A stretch of DNA of 64,000 bases, from assembly GCA_002363385.1 (NCBI GenBank), contig DEVL01000006.1, positions 124,001 through 188,000 of the forward strand, read 5' to 3'. Of the stretch, positions 34,518 through 42,719 are shown piece by piece. Both the position numbers and the translations under genes were made by a program. Numbering within the stretch: the stretch's first letter is position 1; each line of letters starts with the position of its first letter. The notes below the pieces were generated by a model. It worked only from the letters and a program-made list of their open reading frames with translations. It searched no databases and was not told the DNA's origin. Origin of the DNA: Stenotrophomonas maltophilia (lineage in GTDB: Bacteria > Pseudomonadota > Gammaproteobacteria > Xanthomonadales > Xanthomonadaceae).

Positions 34518-35237
34518 TCAGAGCTTGAAGGTGTCTCCAAGGTAGACGCGGCGGACGTCGGCGTTGGCCAGGATCTCGTCCGGCGCGCCCTGTGCCAGCA
34601 CGCTGCCCTCGTTGAGGATATACGCGCGGTCGCAGATTCCCAAGGTTTCGCGGACATTGTGGTCGGTGATCAGCACCCCGATCCCGCGCTGCTTGAGGTG
34701 GGTGACGATGCGCTGGATTTCACCGACCGAGATCGGGTCGACACCGGCGAACGGCTCATCAAGCAGGATCAGGCGCGGTTTGGCGGCCAGCGCGCGGGCG
34801 ATTTCACAGCGGCGGCGTTCACCACCGGAGAGGCTCGCACCGAGCTGGTCGGCCACATGGTTGATCTGCAGCTCGTCCAGCAGGCTGGCCAGTTCCTTCT
34901 CACGGCCGGCCTTGTCCAGGTCCTCGCGCAGTTCCAGCACCAGGCGCAGGTTGTCGGCCACGGTCAGCTTGCGGAACACCGAGGGTTCCTGCGGCAGGTA
35001 GCCCACGCCCTGCTTGGCGCGGGTATACATCGGGTCGCCGGTGATGTCCTTGCCGTCCAGCACGATGCTGCCGGCGTCGGTCTCGACCAGGCCGACGATC
35101 ATGTAGAAGCAGGTGGTCTTGCCGGCACCGTTCGGACCGAGCAGGCCGACCACTTCACCGGCCTCCAGGGTCAGCCCGAAATCCTTGACGACTTCACGCT
35201 GCTTGTAGCGCTTGCGCAGGCCTTTGGCGACGAGCAT
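34518..35237 (-). CDS. lptB: LPS export ABC transporter ATP-binding protein LptB
   Basis: A 239-residue ATPase that powers extraction of lipopolysaccharide from the inner membrane with LptF and LptG. Walker A is GPNGAGKTT, the ABC signature LSGGERRRCEIARALA and Walker B RLILLDEPFAGVD; the switch His lies in VLITDHNV. Its ATG overlaps the lptA stop by one base (TAATG). Confidence 0.96.
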   Translation of the reverse strand: MLVAKGLRKRYKQREVVKDFGLTLEAGEVVGLLGPNGAGKTTCFYMIVGLVETDAGSIVLDGKDITGDPMYTRAKQGVGYLPQEPSVFRKLTVADNLRLVLELREDLDKAGREKELASLLDELQINHVADQLGASLSGGERRRCEIARALAAKPRLILLDEPFAGVDPISVGEIQRIVTHLKQRGIGVLITDHNVRETLGICDRAYILNEGSVLAQGAPDEILANADVRRVYLGDTFKL

Positions 35238-35794
35238 TACTTCTTGCTCCCGGGGGTCGGTACGGTGGTCTTGGCAGCCGGCGCGGCCGGCGCGGCCGGC
35301 GCAGCGGTCTTGTTCTTGGGCTGGATGACGGTGCGCACGCGCGTGCCATCGCCACCGCTGTTCATCTCGCCGGTGCGGGTGTTGTAGGTCATCTTCTGGC
35401 CGGCATTGGTGCCGCGCGCGCTCTTGACCTGGTAGTTGCCGGTCATGGTCAGCACTTCGGCCTTGATGTCGTAGTCGATGCGGTCGGCGCTGGCGTCCAT
35501 CCAGCTGCCGTCATCGAGCTGCTGCTTCAGCTTGGCCTGCTTGCCGGTGAACACCGCGCGTACCGCTTCGCCGTCCTTCATGTAGATCTCGGCATCGGCG
35601 CTGCGCAGATCGAGCGTGCCCTGGGTCACCACCACGCCCTGGGACAGGGTGGTCTTGCCGTCGCCGACCAGCGTGCCCGACTGGGTGCCGGCATCGATGG
35701 TCATCGGTTCATTGCGATCGGTGGACTTCGCGCTGGCCGCGAACGCGGGGGCGAGAAGACTGATCGCGCAGGCGGCTGCAAATAGGATCTTCAT
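35237..35794 (-). CDS. lptA: LptA, periplasmic LPS transport protein
   Basis: A 185-residue exported beta-jellyroll that forms the bridge carrying lipopolysaccharide across the periplasm. It has a signal peptide (1-22, ending AASAKS), the OstA-like core (VTQGTLDLRSADAEIYMKDG) and a low-complexity C-terminal tail made of AAP repeats that is not part of the fold. The repeats come from a nine-base DNA tandem near 35279. About 119 bases separate it from lptC, unlike the tight spacing elsewhere in the locus. Confidence 0.94.
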   Translation of the reverse strand: MKILFAAACAISLLAPAFAASAKSTDRNEPMTIDAGTQSGTLVGDGKTTLSQGVVVTQGTLDLRSADAEIYMKDGEAVRAVFTGKQAKLKQQLDDGSWMDASADRIDYDIKAEVLTMTGNYQVKSARGTNAGQKMTYNTRTGEMNSGGDGTRVRTVIQPKNKTAAPAAPAAPAAKTTVPTPGSKK

Positions 35795-35913
35795 GGAATG
35801 GGTCTGTCCTGCCAGAGTGGGGGTCGTGACCAGACGTCAGTCCGGCCGGTGAATCGCGGGGTTTCCTGTGCTGCCGGCGCCTGTCCGCGAGGACGTCGCC
35901 ACGGCGGCGGTGC

Positions 35914-36474
35914 TCAGCGCTGGGGCGTATAACGGCCCTTGGCCTGGCTCAGGAAATGGTAGGTCTTGGTTTTGGAATCCAGTTCGAAACCGACGCCGGA
36001 CTGGCTCATGCCCGGGCGGGTCATGGTGACCAGCGCATCGGTCTTGGCGCGGCTTTCGTTCGGGAAGACATCCAGGTGATCGGTACGGAACGTGGTGGGC
36101 GGCACGCTGGCGATCTTCGGGCTGTCGCCGTTGACGTTGCCGATCAGCTTGAGTTGATCGCCTTTGGCGCTGACCCAGCCCGTATCGCTGCGCAGCTCCC
36201 AGTGGTTGCCGTCCTGGTCGGGCAGCAGGAACAGGGGCGTGGTGATGTTCATGGTTTCATCGCTGCGCGTGCGCTCCAGCAGCGGGGCGCGCAGGGTGGT
36301 GGATTCCTTGCCCTGTTCGTCCAGCGCCACGATCTGGAAATCATGCAGGACGTAATCCTTGGTGGCGTCGTCGCCCGCCTCGGCCGTGCCCTTGTCGCGA
36401 TCGTGCAGCGCCAGCCAGCCGGTGAAGACGGCCGCCACCAGCAGACCGATGCCGAGAGAGGTACGCAGGTTCAT
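35914..36474 (-). CDS. lptC: LptC, inner-membrane LPS transport protein
   Basis: A 186-residue protein with one N-terminal membrane anchor (about 7-23) and a periplasmic domain of the LptC/OstA fold that receives lipopolysaccharide from LptB2FG and hands it to LptA. The conserved block is DYVLHDFQIVALDEQGKES, then LRSDTGWVSAKGDQLKLIGNV. It overlaps kdsC by four bases. The ATG at 36474 is chosen, since longer frames add residues before the anchor. Confidence 0.93.
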   Translation of the reverse strand: MNLRTSLGIGLLVAAVFTGWLALHDRDKGTAEAGDDATKDYVLHDFQIVALDEQGKESTTLRAPLLERTRSDETMNITTPLFLLPDQDGNHWELRSDTGWVSAKGDQLKLIGNVNGDSPKIASVPPTTFRTDHLDVFPNESRAKTDALVTMTRPGMSQSGVGFELDSKTKTYHFLSQAKGRYTPQR

Positions 36475-37019
36475 GCGCCGAACCTCGCCAGTACCGCGTC
36501 CACATGGCCCTGCGCAGCCAACAGCACGTCGCACAGCTCACGCGCTGCGCCCTTGCCGCCATCGCTGCGGGTCTGCCAATGCACGCGTTCGGCGATCCAC
36601 GGGTGGGCATTGGCCGGGGCGACGGCCAGGCCGACCGCGCACAGCGGACCGAGATCGGGGAGGTCGTCACCCATGAAGGCCACCTGGTCCAGGCCGATGC
36701 CGTGCTGCTCGCACAGTGCCTTGACGCTGGCCAGCTTGTCGCCGACCGCGATCTGGGTATCGATGCCCAGGTCCGCGCCACGCTTGAGCGCGGATTGGCT
36801 GTTGCGCGCGGTGATCAGCACCGGGTGGATACCGTGGTGTTGCAGCAGTTTCAGGCCGAGTCCGTCCTGCACGTAATACGCCTTGCTCTCGTTGCCGTCC
36901 TTGTCGTAGTAGAGCCGACCGTCGGTGAGCGTGCCGTCCACGTCGAAGCAGGCCAGCCGGATACGGCCGGCAGCGGCATGCAGGTGGGACGGGAAACCGG
37001 GCAACGGGGAGTAGGGCAT
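36471..37019 (-). CDS. kdsC: 3-deoxy-D-manno-octulosonate 8-phosphate phosphatase
   Basis: A 182-residue HAD-fold phosphatase that produces free KDO for lipopolysaccharide. Motif I is CFDVDGTLTDG (Asp26, Asp28), motif II the Thr in VLITARNS, motif III Lys80-region, and motif IV GDDLPDLGPL. Tetramer-forming short C0-type. The start ATG at 37019 is after a GGGGAGT-like region. It overlaps lptC and follows kdsD. Confidence 0.95.
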   Translation of the reverse strand: MPYSPLPGFPSHLHAAAGRIRLACFDVDGTLTDGRLYYDKDGNESKAYYVQDGLGLKLLQHHGIHPVLITARNSQSALKRGADLGIDTQIAVGDKLASVKALCEQHGIGLDQVAFMGDDLPDLGPLCAVGLAVAPANAHPWIAERVHWQTRSDGGKGAARELCDVLLAAQGHVDAVLARFGA

Positions 37020-37062
37020 CGTCTGGGGGCAGCTCAGCTGAATGGAGGAAGACAACTGTGGT

Positions 37063-38064
37063 TTAAACCACCCGGGCCCGCAACAGGTCATGAATGTTGA
37101 GCGCGCCGACAAGGTGGCCCTGCGCATCGACCACCATCAAACCGTTGATCTTGTGGGCTTCCATCAGCTGCGCCGCCTCGGCTGCCAGCTGATCGGCACC
37201 AATGGTGCGTGGGCCGCGGGTCATCACATCGGCGATCCGCGCGCTGCGCACGTCCAGGTTGGTGTCCAGCGCGCGGCGCAGGTCGCCGTCGGTGAACAGA
37301 CCGATCAGGCGGTTGTCGGCATCGACCACGGCGGTCATGCCCAGGCGCTTGCGGCTCATCTCCACCAGGGCCTCGCTGAGGCTGGCCCCGACGTCCACGC
37401 GCGGCAGCTCATCGCCGCTGTGCATGACATCGGTGATGTGCAGCAGCAGGCGGCGGCCGAGGCTGCCGGCCGGGTGCGAGCGGGCGAAATCGTCGGCGGT
37501 GAAGCCACGGGCATCGAGCAGAGCCACAGCCAGCGCATCGCCCATCGCCAGCGAGGCGGTGGTGCTGGAGGTCGGGGCCAGCGCCAGCGGGCAGGCCTCG
37601 GCCGGCACGCTGACATCCAGATGAACGTCGGCGGCGCTGGCCAGGCTGGACTGCGGGCGGCCGGTCATGGCGATCAGGCGGTTGCCCTGGCGCTTGAGCA
37701 CCGGCAGCAGCATCAGCAGCTCGTCGGACTCGCCCGAATAGGACAGCGCCAGCACCACGTCGGCCTCGGTGATCATGCCCAGATCGCCATGCCCGGCTTC
37801 ACCGGGGTGCACATAGAAGGCCGGGGTGCCGGTCGAGGCCAGCGTAGCGGCGATCTTGCGGGCCACATGGCCGGACTTGCCCATGCCGGTGGCGACCACG
37901 CGGCCCTTGCTCTGCAGGACCAGCTGGCAGGCCTGGCTGAACGCATCGCCCAGCCGCTCGGCGACCGCGCCCAAGGCATCGCGCTCGATCTCGAACACGC
38001 GGCGGCCGCTGGCGACCAGTGCCGCAGCGTCGGCCGGATGGGGGAGTTGGGGCGAGACTGCCAT
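37063..38064 (-). CDS. kdsD: Arabinose-5-phosphate isomerase (KdsD type)
   Basis: A 333-residue isomerase that converts ribulose 5-phosphate to arabinose 5-phosphate, the first KDO precursor. It has an SIS domain (about 30-185; VVATGMGKSGHVARKI and the SYSGESDELLML block) and two CBS domains (about 205-333). I set the start at the ATG 38064, which aligns with the E. coli N-terminus; an ATG at 38100 adds 12 residues and lies in a perfect palindrome with only 17 bases to the divergent ibaG. Neither start has a clear ribosome site. Confidence 0.92.
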   Translation of the reverse strand: MAVSPQLPHPADAAALVASGRRVFEIERDALGAVAERLGDAFSQACQLVLQSKGRVVATGMGKSGHVARKIAATLASTGTPAFYVHPGEAGHGDLGMITEADVVLALSYSGESDELLMLLPVLKRQGNRLIAMTGRPQSSLASAADVHLDVSVPAEACPLALAPTSSTTASLAMGDALAVALLDARGFTADDFARSHPAGSLGRRLLLHITDVMHSGDELPRVDVGASLSEALVEMSRKRLGMTAVVDADNRLIGLFTDGDLRRALDTNLDVRSARIADVMTRGPRTIGADQLAAEAAQLMEAHKINGLMVVDAQGHLVGALNIHDLLRARVV

Positions 38065-38117
38065 GCGAGCGCCACGTGGAAGAGTAGAATGAGCGCTCAT
38101 TTTATTAGGAAAGCCCG

Positions 38118-38348
38118 TTGGACGCCGAGACCATCCGCAATCTGATCGAAACCGGCCTGCCTGGCGCCCGCGCGGACGTGCAGGGTGACGACGGCGTGCA
38201 CTTCGAGGCCACCGTGGTCTGCGAGGCCTTCGCCGGCAAAATGCCGCTGGCGCGCCACCGCATGGTCTATGCGACCCTGGGCGATCTGATGGGCGGGGCG
38301 ATCCACGCGCTGGCGCTGAAGACCGTCACCCCGGCCGAAGCGGGTTAG
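38118..38348 (+). CDS. ibaG: BolA-family protein IbaG
   Basis: A 76-residue BolA-type protein that, with monothiol glutaredoxins, carries iron-sulfur clusters. The fold signature is the helix-turn DAETIRNLIETGLPGARADVQGDD and the conserved HRMVYATLGDLM with its ligand histidines. The start is a TTG at 38118 with AGGAAA seven bases upstream. ibaG next to murA is conserved in gammaproteobacteria. Confidence 0.9.
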   Translation: MDAETIRNLIETGLPGARADVQGDDGVHFEATVVCEAFAGKMPLARHRMVYATLGDLMGGAIHALALKTVTPAEAG

Positions 38349-38350
38349 TC

Positions 38351-38413
38351 AGCCGAATGATGGTTGGCTCTGCCTCACCGATTACATCAGCCGACCCACG
38401 GTCGGCTCTACCT
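38351..38413. repeat. Two tandem GTAG-type palindromes between ibaG and murA
   Basis: The copy at 38388-38413 reads AGCCGAC-ccac-GGTCGGCTCTAC; on the minus strand it begins GTAGAGCCGAC. A degenerate copy (AGCCGAA-tgat-GGTTGGCTCTGCC) precedes it at 38351-38377. They sit in the short leader of murA. Confidence 0.65.
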
Positions 38414-38430
38414 CATTCCAAGTAGATTCC

Positions 38431-39705
38431 ATGGCCAAGATCGTAGTGACCGGCGGCAAGCCGCTGCACGGTGAAGTGAACATTTCCGGCGCCAAGAACG
38501 CTGTCCTCCCCATCCTGTGCGCGACCCTGCTGGCCGATGCGCCGGTGGAAATCACCAACGTGCCGCACCTGCACGACGTGGTCACCACCGTGAAGCTGCT
38601 CGGTGAGCTGGGCGCCAAGGTCACCATCGACCAGGGCACCCTGTCGCGCGGCAGCGCGATCGTGGTCGACCCGCGCTCGGTCAATCAGCACGTGGCCCCG
38701 TACGAGCTGGTCAAGACCATGCGCGCCTCGATCCTGGTGCTCGGCCCGCTGCTGGCCCGCTTCGGTGCGGCCGAAGTGTCGCTGCCCGGCGGCTGCGCGA
38801 TCGGCTCGCGTCCGGTCGACCAGCACATCAAGGGCCTGCAGGCCCTGGGGGCGGAAATCACCGTCGAGAACGGCTTCATCAAGGCCCAGGCCAAGCGCCT
38901 GAAGGGTGCGCACTTCACCTTCGACATGGTCAGCGTCACCGGCACCGAGAACGTGCTGATGGCCGCCGTGCTGGCCGAAGGCACCACCGTGCTGGACAAC
39001 GCGGCGATGGAGCCGGAAGTCACCGATCTGGCGCACTGCCTGATCGCGCTCGGCGCGAAGATCGAAGGCCTGGGCACCGCCCGCCTGGTGATCGAAGGCG
39101 TGGAGAAGCTCTCCGGTGGCCGTCATGAAGTGCTGCCCGACCGCATCGAAACCGGTACCTTCCTGGTCGCCGCGGCGATGACCGGCGGCAAGGTCACGGT
39201 CAACCGGGCCCGCCCGAACACCATGGACGCGGTGCTGGCCAAGCTGGTCGAAGCCGGTGCGAAGATCGAGACCACCGACGACAGCATTACCCTGGACATG
39301 GAAGGCAAGCGCCCGCGCGCGGTCAACCTGACCACCGCGCCGTACCCGGCCTTCCCGACCGACATGCAGGCGCAGTTCATGGCGCTCAACTGCGTGGCCG
39401 ACGGTGTGGGGGTGATCAACGAGACGATCTTCGAAAACCGGTTCATGCACGTCAACGAACTGCTGCGTCTGGGCGCGGACATCCAGGTGGAAGGCCACAC
39501 CGCGATCGTGCGCGGCGCCGAGCAGCTCAGCGGCGCGCCGGTGATGGCGACTGATCTGCGTGCGTCGGCCTCGCTGATCCTGGCCGGTCTGATGGCCGAG
39601 GGTGACACCACCATCGACCGCATCTACCACCTGGACCGCGGCTACGAGAACATCGAAGAGAAGCTGTCCTCGCTGGGCGCCACCATCCGGCGTATCGCGG
39701 CATGA
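38431..39705 (+). CDS. murA: UDP-N-acetylglucosamine 1-carboxyvinyltransferase
   Basis: A 424-residue enzyme that adds enolpyruvate to UDP-GlcNAc, the first committed step of peptidoglycan synthesis and the target of fosfomycin. The start carries GEVNISGAKNA with the catalytic Lys/Asn; the active-site Cys lies at 122 in LPGGCAIGSRP, so the enzyme is of the fosfomycin-sensitive Cys type. FPTDMQAQFMAL and the C-terminal YENIEEKLSSLGA are intact. It overlaps the following small EF-hand-like gene by four bases. Confidence 0.96.
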   Translation: MAKIVVTGGKPLHGEVNISGAKNAVLPILCATLLADAPVEITNVPHLHDVVTTVKLLGELGAKVTIDQGTLSRGSAIVVDPRSVNQHVAPYELVKTMRASILVLGPLLARFGAAEVSLPGGCAIGSRPVDQHIKGLQALGAEITVENGFIKAQAKRLKGAHFTFDMVSVTGTENVLMAAVLAEGTTVLDNAAMEPEVTDLAHCLIALGAKIEGLGTARLVIEGVEKLSGGRHEVLPDRIETGTFLVAAAMTGGKVTVNRARPNTMDAVLAKLVEAGAKIETTDDSITLDMEGKRPRAVNLTTAPYPAFPTDMQAQFMALNCVADGVGVINETIFENRFMHVNELLRLGADIQVEGHTAIVRGAEQLSGAPVMATDLRASASLILAGLMAEGDTTIDRIYHLDRGYENIEEKLSSLGATIRRIAA

Positions 39706-40010
39706 TCCTGCGCGGCCGGTTCACCCGCCGCCGCAAGGCGCTGCTGGTGCTGGTGCTGATCGTGCTGGCGTGGCTGGGTTACGCCTGGTACGCCGGCATC
39801 GCCATCACCCAGGGCATCCAGCAGGAAGACATGGACTGGAATGCGGATGGCACGGTCAGCCGTACCGAAGTGTTCCAGTCGTTCTATGCGGTTGGCGTGG
39901 ACAAGAGCGTCGACGGCAACCGCCATTGCAGCACCTACTACTGGCGCGACACGCGCCAGCAGATCCGGGTGGACTGCAAGACGGTGTTCGGCGAGGCCAA
40001 GCCGGAATAA
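39702..40010 (+). CDS. Small membrane-anchored protein with an EF-hand-like loop
   Basis: A 102-residue protein with a basic N-terminus and one membrane span (about 12-33). The periplasmic part carries D45-W-N-A-D-G-T-V-S-R-T-E56, a perfect 12-residue EF-hand loop (Asp1, Asn3, Asp5, Gly6, Val8, Glu12), so it probably binds calcium. A second Cys pair (HCSTYYW, VDCKTVF) may be disulfide-bonded. Coupled to murA by an ATGA overlap. No family name recognised. Confidence 0.8.
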   Translation: MILRGRFTRRRKALLVLVLIVLAWLGYAWYAGIAITQGIQQEDMDWNADGTVSRTEVFQSFYAVGVDKSVDGNRHCSTYYWRDTRQQIRVDCKTVFGEAKPE

Positions 40011-40038
40011 AAAAACGCCCGCGCAAGCGGGCGTTTTT
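40011..40038. terminator. Bidirectional intrinsic terminator
   Basis: A perfect 12-bp stem, AAAAACGCCCGC (40011-40022) and GCGGGCGTTTTT (40027-40038), with a GCAA tetraloop. With T-runs on both strands it ends murA transcription from the left and the DUF3108 pair from the right. Confidence 0.95.
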
Positions 40039-40043
40039 CCTGG

Positions 40044-40727
40044 TCAGTTCATGCCTTTGATCGTCAGATCCAGCGCATCCTTGCCGCTCTCACGCTGCAG
40101 CAGGCGCGCCGGCACCGGGAACTCCGGCACGATCCAGGCGATCAGTTCCTTGTTGCCATCGGTCCGCGACACCTTGGTAGCGTCGTAGGACTTGCCGGCC
40201 ACGGTGATCTTTTCCTTGCCGACCACCTTGTAGGACATCGGCTTGATCCGGCCTTCGTCCACCATGCGGTAGTTCAGCGGCTTGCCGGCGGCCAGATCGC
40301 GCGCGATCGCCAGGTTGATCAGCAGGGCATCCATGTCGCCGGCCTTCAACGCGACCGGCCCGCGGCGGTCCGGCTTGACGTCGCCGGTCCAGGTGGCCTG
40401 GTTGCTGCTCCAGTTGTAGGTGGCATCCACGTTGCGCTTCTTGACCAGCAGCACCGAGCGGTCATTGCTGCTGAGCGGGCGAAGACGACCGTTGGCCTCC
40501 TCGAACACGGTGTTCTGGCTGAGGTCGGCCAGCTGGTTCTTGACGTTGAGGCTGTAGCGCCACTTGTTGGCGCCTTCGCTGGTGAGCGTCATGGTGCCAT
40601 TGGCCTGCATGCCCATGTAGCTGGCCTGATAATCGGCCTTGAACGGCTGCAGTGCCATGGCGGGCAGGCTCACCACGGCCAGGGCGCCGGCGGCGATCCA
40701 GGTCAGCGGACGGTTCAGTGTGGTCAT
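40044..40727 (-). CDS. DUF3108 periplasmic protein (paralogue 1)
   Basis: A 227-residue exported protein with a signal peptide (1-25, ending AMALQ). The DUF3108 beta-rich domain follows, with YQASYMGMQANGTMTLT and the late AGKSYDATKVSRTDGNKELIAWI. Function unknown; the family may bind lipid-like molecules in the periplasm. The neighbouring upstream gene encodes a paralogue of about the same order of motifs, two bases away. Confidence 0.85.
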   Translation of the reverse strand: MTTLNRPLTWIAAGALAVVSLPAMALQPFKADYQASYMGMQANGTMTLTSEGANKWRYSLNVKNQLADLSQNTVFEEANGRLRPLSSNDRSVLLVKKRNVDATYNWSSNQATWTGDVKPDRRGPVALKAGDMDALLINLAIARDLAAGKPLNYRMVDEGRIKPMSYKVVGKEKITVAGKSYDATKVSRTDGNKELIAWIVPEFPVPARLLQRESGKDALDLTIKGMN

Positions 40728-40729
40728 GC

Positions 40730-41506
40730 TCAGACTCCTTGGTATTCGATCAGGCGCAGATCAATCCGATCTTCGCCATCTTCGCGTTGCAGGATGCGCA
40801 CCGGCGTGGGGACACCGTTGGCGATCCAGAGGATGGTTTCGTCATTGCCGCCGTTGGTGCGATACACCCGCAGCGCGTTGTAGGACAGATCGCCAACCGG
40901 CACGTTCTCGGTGTCCGGCGCGGCCTGATAGTCGTGCTGGCGGACGCGGCCCACGTCCACATAGCGGTAATGCATCTGCCCGCCGGGACGCGCATCGCGC
41001 ATGATCGCCAGGTTGAGCAGCAGCGCGCTCTGGTCGCCCGGCTGCAGCGGGATCGGCTGGCGGCGCTCCTTCTTCAGATCGCCCAGCCACTGCGCGGTGC
41101 CGGCCTGCCAGTCGTAGGTGCCGGTGACCTTCTTGCCCAGGAACAGGCCCTTGCGGACGGTGCTCTGGCTCAACGGCACATAGGTGCCGTTGCGGTTCTC
41201 GAACACCGTGCTCTGCTCCAGGTTCAGGCCGAGCACGCTCGCGAAGCCGCTGCGGCCGACCACCTGCATGTCCACGCGCCACTGCTGGCCGCCGGTGTGG
41301 GTGACACGCATGGTGGCATCGCCGGCCTGCTTGCCCTTGTAGAGTGCCTGGTAGGTGGCGGTGAACGGCTGCAGCGGCGGTGCCTCCCAGGCCATGGCGG
41401 GCAGGGCGGGCAACGGGGGCGTCGCCGTTTCCTGCGCGTGGGCAAGGGCGGCGGTGCACAGCAGGGATGCCATCAGCAGCACGGGCTTGAACAAAGGCGT
41501 TCTCAT
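40730..41506 (-). CDS. DUF3108 periplasmic protein (paralogue 2)
   Basis: A 258-residue exported DUF3108 protein with a signal peptide (1-24, ending AHAQE). It shares the order YQALYKGKQAGDATMRVT, FENRNGTYVPLSQSTVRKG and YRTNGGNDETILWI with the following gene, so the two arose by duplication. The copies have diverged strongly. Probably co-transcribed with the downstream copy. Confidence 0.85.
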   Translation of the reverse strand: MRTPLFKPVLLMASLLCTAALAHAQETATPPLPALPAMAWEAPPLQPFTATYQALYKGKQAGDATMRVTHTGGQQWRVDMQVVGRSGFASVLGLNLEQSTVFENRNGTYVPLSQSTVRKGLFLGKKVTGTYDWQAGTAQWLGDLKKERRQPIPLQPGDQSALLLNLAIMRDARPGGQMHYRYVDVGRVRQHDYQAAPDTENVPVGDLSYNALRVYRTNGGNDETILWIANGVPTPVRILQREDGEDRIDLRLIEYQGV

Positions 41507-41574
41507 GCGGGCCGGTCGGGGAAGGAGGGGGAGAGGATGCCAGCGCCGGGATCAGCAGCGTGTGTGCGCGAGCC

Positions 41575-42228
41575 TTATCGGTTCAGCTGTCCGGCGCAAT
41601 CTAGGCGCAGCGGGCTAAACAGAGGGTGACCGTCGAGCTGGAGCTGACCTGCCTGTTCAGTTACGCGCCCACTGACCAGCAGCGCCAGGCTGGCGATCAG
41701 CAGTGGATGCTCCACGGCCAGCACCCGCTGGGCCAGCGCCTCGGCGGTGTCACCGGTCTGGACCGGCACGCGGGCCTGGGCGAGCACCGTGCCGGCATCC
41801 AGTTCGGGTACCACGAAGTGCACGCTGGCGCCGTGCTCGGCGTCACCGGCCTCCAGCGCACGCGCATGCGTGTGCAGCCCTTTGTAGCGCGGCAGCAGCG
41901 AGGGATGGATGTTGACCAGGCGGCCGTCGAACCGGGCCACGAAGGCGGCCCCGAGGATGCGCATGTAACCGGCGCAGACGATCCAGTCCGGCGCGAAGGC
42001 GTCCAGCGCATCGGCCATCGCCGCATCGAAGGCGGCGCGGTCCGGGAAGTCCTTTGGCGAGCGTGCCCAGCGCTGATCCGGGCCCACCTTGAGCAGGGCC
42101 GAGGCCTCCGGCTTGTCCGAGAGCACGGCCACGACCTGGGCATCCAGCCGCTGTGCGGCGATGGCGTCCAGGATGGCCTGCAGATTGCTGCCCCGGCCGG
42201 AGGCGAGCACGGCGATGCGGCTGCTCAT
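41575..42228 (-). CDS. purN: Phosphoribosylglycinamide formyltransferase
   Basis: A 217-residue enzyme of purine synthesis that formylates GAR with 10-formyl-tetrahydrofolate. Substrate loop: LASGRGSNLQAI; catalytic residues: Asn and His in NIHPSLLPRYKG and Asp in DAGTVLAQARVPV. The C-terminal about 20 residues are longer than in E. coli. It begins at the ATG at 42226-42228 and overlaps the preceding small membrane-protein gene by four bases. Confidence 0.95.
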   Translation of the reverse strand: MSSRIAVLASGRGSNLQAILDAIAAQRLDAQVVAVLSDKPEASALLKVGPDQRWARSPKDFPDRAAFDAAMADALDAFAPDWIVCAGYMRILGAAFVARFDGRLVNIHPSLLPRYKGLHTHARALEAGDAEHGASVHFVVPELDAGTVLAQARVPVQTGDTAEALAQRVLAVEHPLLIASLALLVSGRVTEQAGQLQLDGHPLFSPLRLDCAGQLNR

Positions 42229-42719
42229 GCGGCTTCGAACGCTGCCTTGACCGCGGGGCGCGACAGCACCACCAGAGTGAATACCCCCAGCGCGGTACCG
42301 AACGGCATGAAGATGCAGGCGATACCGGCCACCACCATGCACAGCAGGTAGCGCCGGCGTTGTGCCAGGCAGCGGCCGGCATAGGCCATGTAACCGGCCA
42401 GCACCAGCCCGGCCGCGCAGCCCAGGCCGCCGATCAGCACGAACACCCAGCCGAGCAGGCGCGGATCGAACGGGGGCGGCGCCTCCCCGGGCGCCAGCGG
42501 CGGCGGCGCGGCGAAGATCACCGCCACCCCCATCAACAGGTAGATCAGCGGGAACAGCGAGAACAGTGCGGTCAGGCCGGCCACCACATAGTGGAAGACC
42601 GACAGCAATTGCAGCTGCGAGGTATCCACCGCCGCGGCCGGTACGGCCGGCGCCGCTGCGGTGGGCAGCGACGGCGGGTGGGCAGGGAACTCCGGGCCGG
42701 GCTCCGTCACCTGGCTCAA
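42225..42719 (-). CDS. Small membrane protein between purM and purN
   Basis: A 164-residue protein with a Pro/Ala-rich N-terminal tail (about 1-33) and three to four membrane segments (about 41-70, 90-115, 125-155). The loop PPPLAPGEAPPPFDP is Pro-rich. Its four-base overlaps with purM and with purN show tight coupling, but membrane proteins are not part of purine synthesis. I know of no characterised homologue. Confidence 0.8.
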   Translation of the reverse strand: MSQVTEPGPEFPAHPPSLPTAAAPAVPAAAVDTSQLQLLSVFHYVVAGLTALFSLFPLIYLLMGVAVIFAAPPPLAPGEAPPPFDPRLLGWVFVLIGGLGCAAGLVLAGYMAYAGRCLAQRRRYLLCMVVAGIACIFMPFGTALGVFTLVVLSRPAVKAAFEAA

